A stretch of 42,623 nucleotides of DNA from CAZQVA01 sp964596685 (GTDB lineage: Bacteria; Chlamydiota; Chlamydiia; Chlamydiales; VFKH01). Under the pieces are notes generated by a model, which saw only the letters and a program-made list of their open reading frames with translations, ran no database searches and was not told the DNA's origin. Location of the stretch: the NCBI GenBank assembly GCA_964596685.1, contig CAZQVA010000019.1, positions 1 through 42,623 of the forward strand, given 5' to 3'. A program made the translations under genes and the position numbers. Within the stretch, counting starts at the first letter, position 1; each line of letters starts with the position of its first letter. Shown here piece by piece: positions 8,188 to 15,974 of the stretch.

Positions 8188-8636
8188 CCTCTGCCGCCCA
8201 CGACATCGTCACCGAGATCATTGCGATGCTCAGCAACCCCGAGCTCGACTCGGTGCCGGCGGCCTCGATCTTCCGCGACGTCATGGACGCGCGCACCAGC
8301 GGGCAGATGCCCTGCATCGCGGTCGAACTGGGCGACGAGGACGCACCGACGCGCAGCCTCATCGGCGTCAAGGACCGCAAGCTGCAGGTCGAGCTCACCG
8401 TGCTGGCCAAGGGCAGCGACCCCTACGGCCAGGCCGACGCCGCGATGGTCGAGTCGTTCAACCGGCTCATGTCCGCCTCGATGGACGGGGGCCTCACGCT
8501 CAACGGCCGCGCGCTGGACGTGCTCGAGGGCCCCACGCGGCGGCAGCGCGACGGCATGGCCGAGGACCTGGCGGCCGTCACCAAGACCTACATCGTCGAG
8601 TACCGAACGCTGGAGCGCTCGCTCGAGCCGCTGTGA
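8184..8636 (+). CDS. Tail terminator / tail completion protein
   Basis: This 150-residue protein is placed directly after the head joining gene, with a 4-base overlap. The pattern of an N-terminal helix (HDIVTEIIAMLSNPEL), then RKLQVELTVLAKGSDPYGQADAAMVESFNRLMSA and a final strand TKTYIVEYRTLER is that of gpU/gp10-type proteins that cap the tail tube and attach it to the head. Family membership is inferred from pattern and synteny. There is no motif-level proof. Confidence 0.65.
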   Translation: MTSAAHDIVTEIIAMLSNPELDSVPAASIFRDVMDARTSGQMPCIAVELGDEDAPTRSLIGVKDRKLQVELTVLAKGSDPYGQADAAMVESFNRLMSASMDGGLTLNGRALDVLEGPTRRQRDGMAEDLAAVTKTYIVEYRTLERSLEPL

Positions 8637-8670
8637 TCCCGCACCCAACCGTCTGTAAGGAGACAACGCG

Positions 8671-9111
8671 ATGAGCGCAACCGACGTATTCGAGAATGGC
8701 CTGCTCAGCCTGATCTTCGAGAACGCCAACTACGCCAACGTGGGCGACGCCACCGGGCTGCGCGGCAGCACCACGGCTGGGTCGTTCTACATCAGCACGC
8801 ACACCGCCAACCCGAACGAGACCGGCTCGCAGACCACCTCCGAATCCGCCTACGGCAGCTACGCGCGCCAGGCGGTGGCCCGCTCGACCGCGGGGTGGAC
8901 GGTGGCCAGCGGCGTGGCCGACAACGACGCGGCGATCGCCTTCCCGCAGGCGACCAGCGGCTCGGAGACCGAGACCCACTTCGGCATCGGCTCGGCCAGC
9001 AGCGCCGCGGGCAACCTGTTCCTGTGGGGCGCGCTCACCGCCAGCCTGGCCGTGTCCACCGGCATCACGCCGCAGTTCGCCGCCGGCGCGCTCGACGTGT
9101 CGCTCGACTAG
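8671..9111 (+). CDS. Gp80-like virion protein (often called tail fibre protein)
   Basis: This 146-residue protein has a good ribosome-binding site (TAAGGAGA). The layout, an N-terminal helix FENGLLSLIFENANYANVGD, then STTAGSFYISTHTANPNETG, SYARQAV, THFGIG and a final SFAAGALDV-type strand (QFAAGALDVSLD), is that of a widespread phage structural family usually annotated as tail fibre or Gp80-like. The exact location in the virion is not known to me. Confidence 0.65.
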   Translation: MSATDVFENGLLSLIFENANYANVGDATGLRGSTTAGSFYISTHTANPNETGSQTTSESAYGSYARQAVARSTAGWTVASGVADNDAAIAFPQATSGSETETHFGIGSASSAAGNLFLWGALTASLAVSTGITPQFAAGALDVSLD

Positions 9112-9148
9112 CGCACAGCCCCCACCACCGACAGCCAAGGAGAGCCAC

Positions 9149-9403
9149 ATGAAGGTACGACTGCTCAGGGACATGGTCGAGCGCATCGTGGGCGGGCCGG
9201 ACGGCAAGCCCGTACCCGTGCTCAAGACCACCGTGCACAAGGGCCGCAACATCATCTGGGCCGAGGGCACGGAGATGGAGATGTCGGAGGCCAGCGCCCG
9301 CAAGTTCATCGAGCGCGGCGATGCCGAGCCGGTGCTCGGGGCGGAAGCGGAGGGCGAGCTCGAAGTCATCGCCGCGGCCGACGTCGGCGAGCTGAAGCTC
9401 TAG
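9149..9403 (+). CDS. Small conserved-type phage protein, unknown function
   Basis: This 84-residue protein is preceded by AAGGAGA. It begins with basic beta-like sequence (MKVRLLRDMVERIVGGPDGK) and ends acidic (EAEGELEVIAAADVGELKL). It has a TTVHKGRNIIWAEGTEMEMSEASARKFIERGDAEPV core like small proteins found near tail-gene clusters. No function can be assigned. Confidence 0.65.
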   Translation: MKVRLLRDMVERIVGGPDGKPVPVLKTTVHKGRNIIWAEGTEMEMSEASARKFIERGDAEPVLGAEAEGELEVIAAADVGELKL

Positions 9404-9407
9404 CACC

Positions 9408-9926
9408 GTGCTCATCAACCCCGGCCGCTATCCCGCCCCGCTGCTGCACAAGCAGCACATCGAGGTGCGCCGCGAGCACACCACGGTCGTGCTGCAGATC
9501 GGCAGCGGCGTGCTCAAGCTGCCCTACGGCGTGGCGATCGAGCTGGCGCAGTGGCTGCGGGTGCGCGGCAAGCAGGCCAAGCGCACGGTGCAGGACACCG
9601 CGCACTGGTCCGCGCTCGCGCTGCTCGACGACCTGGAGCTGCCCCCGCTGCACGCCGACGCCACGCCTGGCCAGCAGCGCCTGCACCGGCGCCTGCTGAG
9701 CTGGGCGCGGAGCATGTTCGGGCTCAAGCGCCGCGGCGTCAGCGTCGGGGTCAACGGCCAGCTCGTCGCGCTGCAGGTGGGCAACACCACCGTCCAGATG
9801 CCCTACGAGGCCGCCCTGCAGGTTTCGCAGTGGCTGCGCATCCACGGCCGCACCGCCAAGCGCATCGCCGGCGATCCCAGCCAGACCTGGGGCGTGCTCG
9901 CGACGCTCGAGGCGGTGCGGCACTGA
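9408..9926 (+). CDS. Protein with a duplicated ~45-residue domain
   Basis: This 172-residue protein starts at GTG 4 bases after the preceding stop. Two internal copies of the same domain are visible: residues about 26-70 (VVLQIGSGVLKLPYGVAIEL, AQWLRVRGKQAKR) and about 118-162 (VALQVGNTTVQMPYEAALQV, SQWLRIHGRTAKR). They share the order beta strands, PY, helix, QWLR(V/I)xGxxAKR. A basic linker joins them. Function is unknown. The position is inside the block of fibre and decoration genes. Confidence 0.7.
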   Translation: MLINPGRYPAPLLHKQHIEVRREHTTVVLQIGSGVLKLPYGVAIELAQWLRVRGKQAKRTVQDTAHWSALALLDDLELPPLHADATPGQQRLHRRLLSWARSMFGLKRRGVSVGVNGQLVALQVGNTTVQMPYEAALQVSQWLRIHGRTAKRIAGDPSQTWGVLATLEAVRH

Positions 9927-9958
9927 CCCATCCACCGTCTCACAGGAGACCCTCGCAC

Positions 9959-10369
9959 ATGATCGCCCGCATCCTCCTCGCCCTTGCGGCCGCAGTCGCC
10001 CTCGCACAACCCGCCCAGGCCGAGACCATCGGCTGGGATTACGGCTCGACCACCGGCATCGTCGGCTTCAAGCTCTACTGTGGCGACGCCAGCGGCAACC
10101 ACGGCACCACGCCGGTGGCAACCGTCTCGGCCGCCTCCAAGACCGCCAGCGTCGCGCTGCCGGCCGCGAGCACGAAGTACTGCGTGGTCACCGCCTACAC
10201 CGCCGCGAAGGAGTCCGCCAAGAGCAACGAGCTGCGCGTGGACGTCGCACCCGACGCCCCGACCAACCTGCGCCTTGCGCTGAGCCTCACGCTGGACGAG
10301 CGAGGTCGCATCATCAGCGCGCAGGTCGAGCGCATCGACAACGTGCTCACGGCGGTGCGCGGGCAATGA
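9959..10369 (+). CDS. Exported FnIII-like protein
   Basis: This 136-residue protein starts after CAGGAGA. It begins with a clear Sec signal peptide (MIARILLALAAAVALAQPAQA, cleavage after AQA at about residue 21). The mature part resembles a fibronectin type III domain (IGWDYGSTTGIVGFKLYCGD ... YCVVTAYTAAKESAKSNELRVDV) with two cysteines that could pair. A signal peptide on a protein encoded among virion genes is unusual. It may act in the periplasm or at the cell surface. It overlaps the next gene by 4 bases. Confidence 0.7.
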   Translation: MIARILLALAAAVALAQPAQAETIGWDYGSTTGIVGFKLYCGDASGNHGTTPVATVSAASKTASVALPAASTKYCVVTAYTAAKESAKSNELRVDVAPDAPTNLRLALSLTLDERGRIISAQVERIDNVLTAVRGQ

Positions 10370-11718
10370 CGCGGGTCCTGCTCGCGCTGCTGGTACTGCT
10401 GGCGGTCCCCGCATCCGCGGCGGACCGCTACGCGCGTCCGTCCTCCGACTGCGCGAACAACGGTGACGGCACCACGCTGGCGTGCGCGGCGTCCAGCGGC
10501 GCGGCGGGCGCGTACAAGGGCCTGCCCGCGACGCTCACCCGCGGGGACACCTACTACCTGGCCGACGGCAGCTACGGCTCGTACACCTTCGACGACAGCG
10601 AGTCGGGCACCACCGTCATCACGCTGACCAAGTGCACCAGCGCGCAGTCGGCGGTCACCGGCTACCTCTCCACCCTGTGCGACGGCCAGGCCGGATTCGG
10701 CAGCTGGACCTTCACCAAGGGCTACTACACGCTCAACGGCGTCAGCCGCAACGCCAGCAACTGGGGCGACAAGGCCGCCTACGGCCTGTCGACCTCGGGC
10801 GCGAGCTCGATCGACGACTTCGGCTCGGTGTTCTGCGCGGCGGGGCTGACCTTCCGCTACGCCAACTTCGGCGACCTCACCAACACCAGCTACAGCGGCA
10901 GCGAGCCCGACGAGGTCCTCAAGGGCTCGGGCTTCCGCTCCCCGTGCACCAACTGGACCCTCGAGTACAGCTACCTGCACAACGCCGCGCACTACTGCCT
11001 GTTCTGCGCCAACGGCTTCGACGGCGCGACCGTGCGCTACAACCGCTTCGCCTACGGCTGGGGCAAGGAAGCCATCCGCGGCCAGATCAACTTCAAGAAC
11101 GGCACCATCGCCTTCAACCAGTTCCACAACGCCTGCGGCAATACCGGCGTGGGCGGCGAGGGCTGCACGGCCGAAATCGCCATCTGGGACGACTGCGCCA
11201 GCGGCGGCTGCGACAACAACAAGATCTACGGCAACACCTTCTTCCGCAACAACGGCGACGAGAACAGCGGCGGCACCATCGTCGTGGGCGGCAACGGCAG
11301 TTCGTGGGCCGGCAGCTCAGCGAGCAACACGCTCGTCTACAACAACACCATCGCCGGCATCTCCGGGTCCACCAACACCGGCGGCAACATCCTGGTCAAC
11401 GGCGGCACCGGCAACACCTGCCGGAACAACCTGGGCTACAGCATCGCGGGCACCTTCACCGTCAGCTGCAACACCGCCTCGAACAACACCGAAGTCACCT
11501 CCGACCCGTTCGTGAGCTTCGCGACCGGCGACCTGCGCCTGTCGGGCGCCACGGCCGCCGGCACGTCGCTGTCCAGCCCCTACAACGTCGACATGACCGG
11601 TGCCACGCGCGGCGCGGACGGCACCTGGGATCTCGGCGCGTACGAGTACTCCGCTGGCGGCAGCGGTCCGCCGGCGCCCACCAACATCCGCATCATCGGG
11701 TCGATCGGGGCACCGTGA
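10366..11718 (+). CDS. Exported right-handed beta-helix protein
   Basis: This 450-residue protein starts with a Sec signal peptide (MTRVLLALLVLLAVPASA, then ADRYARPSSD). The rest is Asn/Gly/Ser-rich with repeating short strands (ATVRYNRFAYG, GTIAFNQFHNACG, NKIYGNTFFRNN, NTLVYNNTIAGI). This pattern belongs to parallel beta-helix proteins of the pectate-lyase/polysaccharide-binding type, including many phage depolymerases. The ending TWDLGAYEY is also typical of that group. No catalytic residues can be assigned by eye. An ATGA overlap couples it to the preceding exported protein, and the next gene starts inside its stop (GTGA). Confidence 0.75.
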   Translation: MTRVLLALLVLLAVPASAADRYARPSSDCANNGDGTTLACAASSGAAGAYKGLPATLTRGDTYYLADGSYGSYTFDDSESGTTVITLTKCTSAQSAVTGYLSTLCDGQAGFGSWTFTKGYYTLNGVSRNASNWGDKAAYGLSTSGASSIDDFGSVFCAAGLTFRYANFGDLTNTSYSGSEPDEVLKGSGFRSPCTNWTLEYSYLHNAAHYCLFCANGFDGATVRYNRFAYGWGKEAIRGQINFKNGTIAFNQFHNACGNTGVGGEGCTAEIAIWDDCASGGCDNNKIYGNTFFRNNGDENSGGTIVVGGNGSSWAGSSASNTLVYNNTIAGISGSTNTGGNILVNGGTGNTCRNNLGYSIAGTFTVSCNTASNNTEVTSDPFVSFATGDLRLSGATAAGTSLSSPYNVDMTGATRGADGTWDLGAYEYSAGGSGPPAPTNIRIIGSIGAP

Positions 11719-12428
11719 GCTTCCGGTCGTCGGCCATCGCATCGTCGAGCTCGGGGGGCAACCTCACCGCCACCCCCGCCGGCGTTGCCGCCCACGACTA
11801 CCTGGGCGCGATCTGGGTTGCCGACGGCACGGCGGAGGCCCCGACCCCACCGGCGGGGTGGACCTTGCGGGTCACCGCCTCCGGCGGCGCGGATGGGCAG
11901 TGCTTCCGGTACTACGACAAGGACGACGCTTCGGGCTCCGACTCGTTCACCTTCACCTACGCCGGGGGCTCGCCATGCGTCCTGATCTGCGCGGCGTGGA
12001 GCGGGCGCGACAACGCCAACCCGCGAAGCACCACCCCGGTCACCACCGCATTCGCCGGCAGCAATGCGGGGCATCCGATCTCCTTCACCATCACCGGCAT
12101 CAGCGCGACCGCAGGCGATGACATCGCGGTGTGGGCCTGCACCGACGATGCGAGTGGCGGCTCGCGCTGGACGTTCTCCACCATCTCTGGTTTCACCGAG
12201 CGCAACGACGGTGCCAACCAGGACTGGGCGAGCGGTGCGCTGCTGCAGACCCTGGACAACGCCGCTGGCGGCGCCACCGGCAACTTCTCGACCACCATCT
12301 CGGACTCCGGTGTGCACAGCGGCGACCGTGCCGCAATCGTCGTCGCCATCAAGGCCTCCAGCGGCGCTGCGGCCGCCTCCTTCCTGCCCCCGCCCACCAA
12401 CCCGATGTCCCATCTTCTCGTGAGGTAG
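11715..12428 (+). CDS. Beta-sandwich virion or surface protein
   Basis: This 237-residue protein has a GTG start overlapping the preceding stop by 4 bases. The sequence (PPAGWTLRVTASGGADGQCF, RYYDKDDASGSD, SFTFTYAGG) follows a jelly-roll-like pattern common in phage tail fibres and in proteins of unknown function near them. It has no signal peptide, unlike its two upstream neighbours. It is probably part of a fibre or decoration assembly. Identity is uncertain. Confidence 0.65.
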   Translation: MSFRSSAIASSSSGGNLTATPAGVAAHDYLGAIWVADGTAEAPTPPAGWTLRVTASGGADGQCFRYYDKDDASGSDSFTFTYAGGSPCVLICAAWSGRDNANPRSTTPVTTAFAGSNAGHPISFTITGISATAGDDIAVWACTDDASGGSRWTFSTISGFTERNDGANQDWASGALLQTLDNAAGGATGNFSTTISDSGVHSGDRAAIVVAIKASSGAAAASFLPPPTNPMSHLLVR

Positions 12429-12432
12429 ACCC

Positions 12433-12903
12433 ATGGGCCGCAAGTACACCGTGCAGTTCAATGGCGTGGCGGTGACCGCGCAGCAGGACTTCTTCGAGCT
12501 GGTCGCGCCCGCCGACGCGGTGGTGGTCGTGCACGATATCCACCTCTCGCAGTCCACCGAGGTGGGCGATGCGCAGGAGGAGGGCCTGTCCATCCTGTGG
12601 AAGAGCGGCCAGACCACCTCGGGCAGCGGCGGCAGCGCGCCCACGGCGGCGCCCGTCGAGCTGGGCGATGCGGCCTTCGGCGGCACCACCGAGGTCAACA
12701 ACACCACCAAGGCCAGCACCGGCACCATCGTCACGCACCACGCGTGGAACTGGAACGTGCGCATGCCCTTCGACGTCATCTTCACGCCGGAGACGCGGCC
12801 CGTTCTCTCGCCCAGCCGCCGCGCCACGCTCGAGCTCGGCACCACGCCGGCCGACTCGATCACCGTGAGCGGCTACATCACCTTCGAGGAGATCGGCGGC
12901 TAA
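12433..12903 (+). CDS. Putative virion structural protein
   Basis: This 156-residue protein starts 5 bases after the preceding stop. It is strand-rich throughout (KYTVQFNGVAVTAQQDFFEL ... TGTIVTHHAWNWNVRMPFDV ... ITVSGYITFEEIGG). The family is not recognised by name. Similar layouts occur in phage structural proteins near fibre genes. No membrane segment or signal peptide is present. Confidence 0.65.
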   Translation: MGRKYTVQFNGVAVTAQQDFFELVAPADAVVVVHDIHLSQSTEVGDAQEEGLSILWKSGQTTSGSGGSAPTAAPVELGDAAFGGTTEVNNTTKASTGTIVTHHAWNWNVRMPFDVIFTPETRPVLSPSRRATLELGTTPADSITVSGYITFEEIGG

Positions 12904-12904
12904 C

Positions 12905-14179
12905 ATGTTCCGCCGGCCGTTCTTCCCCGCCTACTACCAGCGCGCGCCGTGGGTCCCCACGGTCGCGGCGGGGCCCAGCGCGATCGCGGGCACCTGCGCG
13001 CTCACCTTCGGCGCCGGCAGCTCCACGCTGCTCGCCACCGGTGCGCTGGCGGGGAGTGCGGCCAACGTCTTCGGTGCGGGCAGCAGCACCCTGCGCGGCA
13101 CCGGCGCCCTGGCCGGCACGGCCGCGGAGATCTTCGCCGCGGGCAGCAGCACGCTGGTGGCCACTGGCGCGCTGGCGGGCAGCGCGGCGAACCTGTTCGG
13201 TGCCGGCAGCTCCACCCTCACCAGCGGCGGCAGCCTGGTGGGCAGCGCGGGCCTGCTGTTCGGCGCGGGCAGCAGCACCCTGCGCGGCACCGGAGCGCTC
13301 GCCGGCGCCGCGGCCGTCCAGTTCGGCGCGGGCAGCAGCAACCTGCAGGGCATCGCGCCCATCTACGGCTCGGACTGGATCATCACCCTGTCCTGGACCG
13401 CCGAGGGCACCGCGGCCGGCTACGACGTCGCCGAGGACGTCGACAGCGGCGACCCCTACGCCAACATCGTCGACGTCGGCAACGTCACCACCTACGACGT
13501 GGGCCCACTCTCGGCCGGCACGCACTACTTCAACGTGCGCTCCTACGATGGCGGCGGCGTGCGCGGCGCCTGGGGCACCGAGTACGTCGGCAACGTCAGC
13601 GGCCCGATCCAGTTCGGCGCCGGCAGCAGCACCCTGCGCGGCACCGGAGCGCTGGCCGGCACCGCGGCGGAAGTCTTCGGCGCCGGCAGCAGCACCCTCA
13701 GCGCGGTCGGCTCCGGTGCCACCAGCGGCACCTGCGCCCTGCAGTTCGGTGCGGGCAGCGCCACCCTCACCGCCGGCGGCGCGCTGGCGGGCCAGGCGGG
13801 TGTCCAGTTCGGCGCGGGCAGCAGCACCCTGCGCGGCGCCGGTGCGCTGGCCGGCGTCGCGGCTGACGTCTTCGGCGCAGGCAGCTCCACGCTCAGCACG
13901 GTGGGGTCCGGTGCCATGACCGGCAGCTGCACCCTCACCGTCGGCGCGGGCAGCTCCGTGCTGCGCGGCGATGGCAGCCTCGCCGGCAGTGCCGATGTCG
14001 TGTTCGACGACGGCGCCAGCATGCTGAGCGGGCAGGGCGCACTCGCAGGCGCCGGCGCGCTCGTCTTCGCCCCGCAGCTCACCCCGCCCAACCTGGGCGT
14101 ATCCGCCGTGCTCGAGATCCTCTTCGAGCCGCGCGTGCTCGACATCCGCTACACCACCGCGCCCCAGCACCATGCCTGA
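12905..14179 (+). CDS. 21-residue-repeat protein with a central FnIII-like domain
   Basis: This 424-residue protein is built from about 13 tandem copies of a 21-residue unit (FGAGSSTLRGTGALAGTAAEV; two copies are 23 long). Six copies come before and seven after a ~85-residue FnIII-like insert (about residues 150-235, DWIITLSWTAEGTAAGYDVA ... THYFNVRSYDGGG). The regular Gly/Ala/Ser-Leu pattern suggests a solenoid or extended fibre shaft. Repeats are conserved in DNA too (63-base period). The C-terminal 40 residues are non-repetitive. It overlaps the fibre-tail adaptor gene by 8 bases, which supports a fibre role. Confidence 0.75.
   Translation: MFRRPFFPAYYQRAPWVPTVAAGPSAIAGTCALTFGAGSSTLLATGALAGSAANVFGAGSSTLRGTGALAGTAAEIFAAGSSTLVATGALAGSAANLFGAGSSTLTSGGSLVGSAGLLFGAGSSTLRGTGALAGAAAVQFGAGSSNLQGIAPIYGSDWIITLSWTAEGTAAGYDVAEDVDSGDPYANIVDVGNVTTYDVGPLSAGTHYFNVRSYDGGGVRGAWGTEYVGNVSGPIQFGAGSSTLRGTGALAGTAAEVFGAGSSTLSAVGSGATSGTCALQFGAGSATLTAGGALAGQAGVQFGAGSSTLRGAGALAGVAADVFGAGSSTLSTVGSGAMTGSCTLTVGAGSSVLRGDGSLAGSADVVFDDGASMLSGQGALAGAGALVFAPQLTPPNLGVSAVLEILFEPRVLDIRYTTAPQHHA
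12995..14065 (+). repeat. 63-bp tandem coding repeats in the 12905-14179 gene
   Basis: The units are near-identical in places, for example TTCGGCGCGGGCAGCAGCAC recurs at several positions. They are interrupted by the FnIII-like segment at about 13350-13610. Such repeats can gain or lose copies by recombination. They are a protein-coding tandem array: there are no spacers, so this is not a CRISPR. Confidence 0.75.
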
Positions 14180-14510
14180 AGGCTTCCTCATCTCCGCCGC
14201 CGGCGCCTGGATCCGCAAGGACCCGGACGCGCTGCTCTGGTACGGCATCGCACTCGACACCTGGCTGCCCGACGGCGCCACCCTGCAGAGCATCGCCTGG
14301 ACCGTCCCGGCGGGGCTCACCAAGGTCAACCAGATGATCAACGCCGCGCCGCTCACCGTGGGCGATCGCACCTACGCCGCCAACACCGTTGGCCTGGTGC
14401 GCCTCTCCGGCGGTACGCATGGCAGCGACTACACCTGCGTCCTGCACTTTGTCACCAGCACCGGCGACGAGGACGAACGCAGCATCGTCGTCAAGGTGCG
14501 CAACCGGTAA
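14172..14510 (+). CDS. Phage fibre-tail adaptor-like protein
   Basis: This 112-residue protein has the pattern WIRKDPDALLWYGIALDTWLPDG, TLQSIAWTVPAGLT, LSGGTHGSDYTCVLHFVTST and DERSIVVKVRN. This is the small Ig-like family annotated in many siphoviruses as fibre-tail adaptor. It probably links the neighbouring fibre proteins to the tail. It overlaps the repeat protein by 8 bases. Confidence 0.75.
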   Translation: MPEGFLISAAGAWIRKDPDALLWYGIALDTWLPDGATLQSIAWTVPAGLTKVNQMINAAPLTVGDRTYAANTVGLVRLSGGTHGSDYTCVLHFVTSTGDEDERSIVVKVRNR

Positions 14511-14519
14511 GGACCCGTC

Positions 14520-14654
14520 ATGCCCGACGAGCAGCAGATCCCCGAGCTCAACCCCCCGCACGGCGGCCGCTGGCTGCGCGACCCGGTCACCGGCGCGCTC
14601 ACGCCGCTTCCCCCCACCGATGAGCCGGCGGCCCCGGCGGACGACAAGGAGTAA
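14520..14654 (+). CDS. Small acidic phage protein (44 residues)
   Basis: This short gene lies between the adaptor and the tail tube, ending 3 bases before the tail tube ATG. It encodes MPDEQQIPELNPPHGGRWLR, then DPVTGALTPLPP and an acidic end. The GGRWLRDPVTGALTP core is typical of small proteins found at this position in related phages. The role is unknown. ACAAGGAG at its 3' end serves as the ribosome-binding site of the tube gene. Confidence 0.6.
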   Translation: MPDEQQIPELNPPHGGRWLRDPVTGALTPLPPTDEPAAPADDKE

Positions 14655-14657
14655 GCC

Positions 14658-15617
14658 ATGGCACGCAACACCCGCAACGCCGCCATCCTGGCCAAGATCG
14701 AGAGCAGCTACGCCACCGACCCCACGCCCACCGGTGCGGCCAACGCCATCCTGGTGAGCAACCTGTCGGTCAACCCGCTCAATGCCAACAACGTCAACCG
14801 CGACCTCATCCGCAGCTACCTCGGCGGCAGCGAGCAGCTCGTGGGCACCGCCAACCTCGAGTGCAGCTTCGACGTCGAGCTGGCCGGCTCCTCGGGCGCC
14901 GGCACCGCCCCGCCGTGGGGCCCGCTGCTGCGCGCCTGCGGCTTCGGCGAGACCATCACCGCCGCCACGCGCGTGGACTACCTGCCGGTGTCCGCGAGCT
15001 TCGAGTCCGTCACCATCTACTACCACGACGACGGCGTGCTGCATAAGCTGCTCGGCGCGCGCGGCAACGTCGACATCATGATGGGCATCGGCGAGCGTCC
15101 GCTGCTCAAGTTCAAGTTCGTCGGCATCGACGGCGGCATCAGCGCCGTGGCCAACCCCTCGCTGACGCTCACCGCGTGGCAGAAGCCGCTGGTCGTCACC
15201 GACCCCAACACCGGCGACGTGACGCTGGGCTGCACCTACTCCGCCGGCGCGCTCTCGGGCGGCACCACCTACCCCTCGCGCGGGCTGGAGATCACCGGCG
15301 GGATCGACGCCAAGTACATCCCGCTGCTGGGCGGCGAGAGCGTGGACATCACCAACCGCGAGATCGCCGGCAAGGTCACCTTCGACCTCACCGCCGCGCA
15401 GGAAGTCACCTTCATGGGCACGGTGAAGGCCAACACCACCCAGGGCATCGGCGTGGTGCACGGCACCGCCGCCGGCAACATCATCGTCGTGCACGCCCCG
15501 GCCGTGCAGCTCATCAACCCGAAGAAGGAAGACGTCGACGGCCGCCGCATGATCGGCTACGACCTGCGCTTCGTGCCCAGCTCGGGCAATGACGAGCTGC
15601 GGATCTGCGTGAAGTAA
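14658..15617 (+). CDS. Major tail tube protein
   Basis: This 319-residue protein starts MARNTRNAAILAKIESSYAT, the recognisable opening of a large family of siphovirus tail tube proteins. It has the ribosome-binding site ACAAGGAG 6 bases upstream and is followed by the assembly chaperone, the standard order. It should polymerise as hexamer rings around the tape measure. Length is at the upper end for the family, perhaps with an added surface domain in the second half (GLEITGGIDAKYIPLLGGES onward). It is among the most confidently placed tail genes. Confidence 0.88.
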   Translation: MARNTRNAAILAKIESSYATDPTPTGAANAILVSNLSVNPLNANNVNRDLIRSYLGGSEQLVGTANLECSFDVELAGSSGAGTAPPWGPLLRACGFGETITAATRVDYLPVSASFESVTIYYHDDGVLHKLLGARGNVDIMMGIGERPLLKFKFVGIDGGISAVANPSLTLTAWQKPLVVTDPNTGDVTLGCTYSAGALSGGTTYPSRGLEITGGIDAKYIPLLGGESVDITNREIAGKVTFDLTAAQEVTFMGTVKANTTQGIGVVHGTAAGNIIVVHAPAVQLINPKKEDVDGRRMIGYDLRFVPSSGNDELRICVK

Positions 15618-15645
15618 CCACTGCGTGAACTGACCAGGAGCGCGC

Positions 15646-15957
15646 ATGTTCAAGCTGCAACCGGCCCCCACCTTCCGGGCCAAGGTCAAGATCCCGGTCC
15701 CGGGCAGCGCAAGCGTGCCGGTCGAGATCGAGTTCCGCCACAAGACCAAGTCCGCGCTGCAGGCCTACCTGGAGCGCGCCAAGACCGAGGAGAACGACCT
15801 GGCCTCGCTCGAGGAGATCATCGTCAGCTGGTCGGGGTTCGAGGCGGAGTACTCCCGCGAATTGCTGGCGCTGCTCATCGACGCCTTTCCCGGCGCGGCG
15901 GTGGCGATCGCGGCGGCGTACACCCGGGAACTGACGGACGCCCGCCTGGGAAACTGA
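15646..15957 (+). CDS. Tail assembly chaperone, gpG-like (0-frame product)
   Basis: This 103-residue protein binds the tape measure during tail assembly. N-terminal beta-like sequence (FKLQPAPTFRAKVKIPVPGS) is followed by helices (KTKSALQAYLERAKTEENDL and ELLALLIDAFPGAAVAIAAA), typical of phage tail assembly chaperones. Its stop codon follows directly after a GGGAAAC slippery heptamer, so a fraction of ribosomes should continue into the downstream T-like frame. It has a good ribosome-binding site (CCAGGAG). Confidence 0.85.
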   Translation: MFKLQPAPTFRAKVKIPVPGSASVPVEIEFRHKTKSALQAYLERAKTEENDLASLEEIIVSWSGFEAEYSRELLALLIDAFPGAAVAIAAAYTRELTDARLGN

Positions 15958-15974
15958 AGGCCGCCGCGCGGCGG
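15948..15974 (+). promoter_or_regulatory. Programmed -1 frameshift signal
   Basis: GGGAAAC (15948-15954) has the X XXY YYZ layout in the chaperone frame (G GGA AAC), followed at once by the TGA stop. After a 6-base spacer there is a perfect hairpin CCGCC-GCGC-GGCGG (15961-15974). A -1 slip enters the frame of the downstream T-like ORF. The lambda G/GT slippery site is GGGAAAG. All three elements (heptamer, spacing, stem) are visible directly. Confidence 0.85.

Noticed and set aside
12995..14065. CRISPR-like array
   Set aside because: The repeats are contiguous 63-bp coding units without unique spacers.
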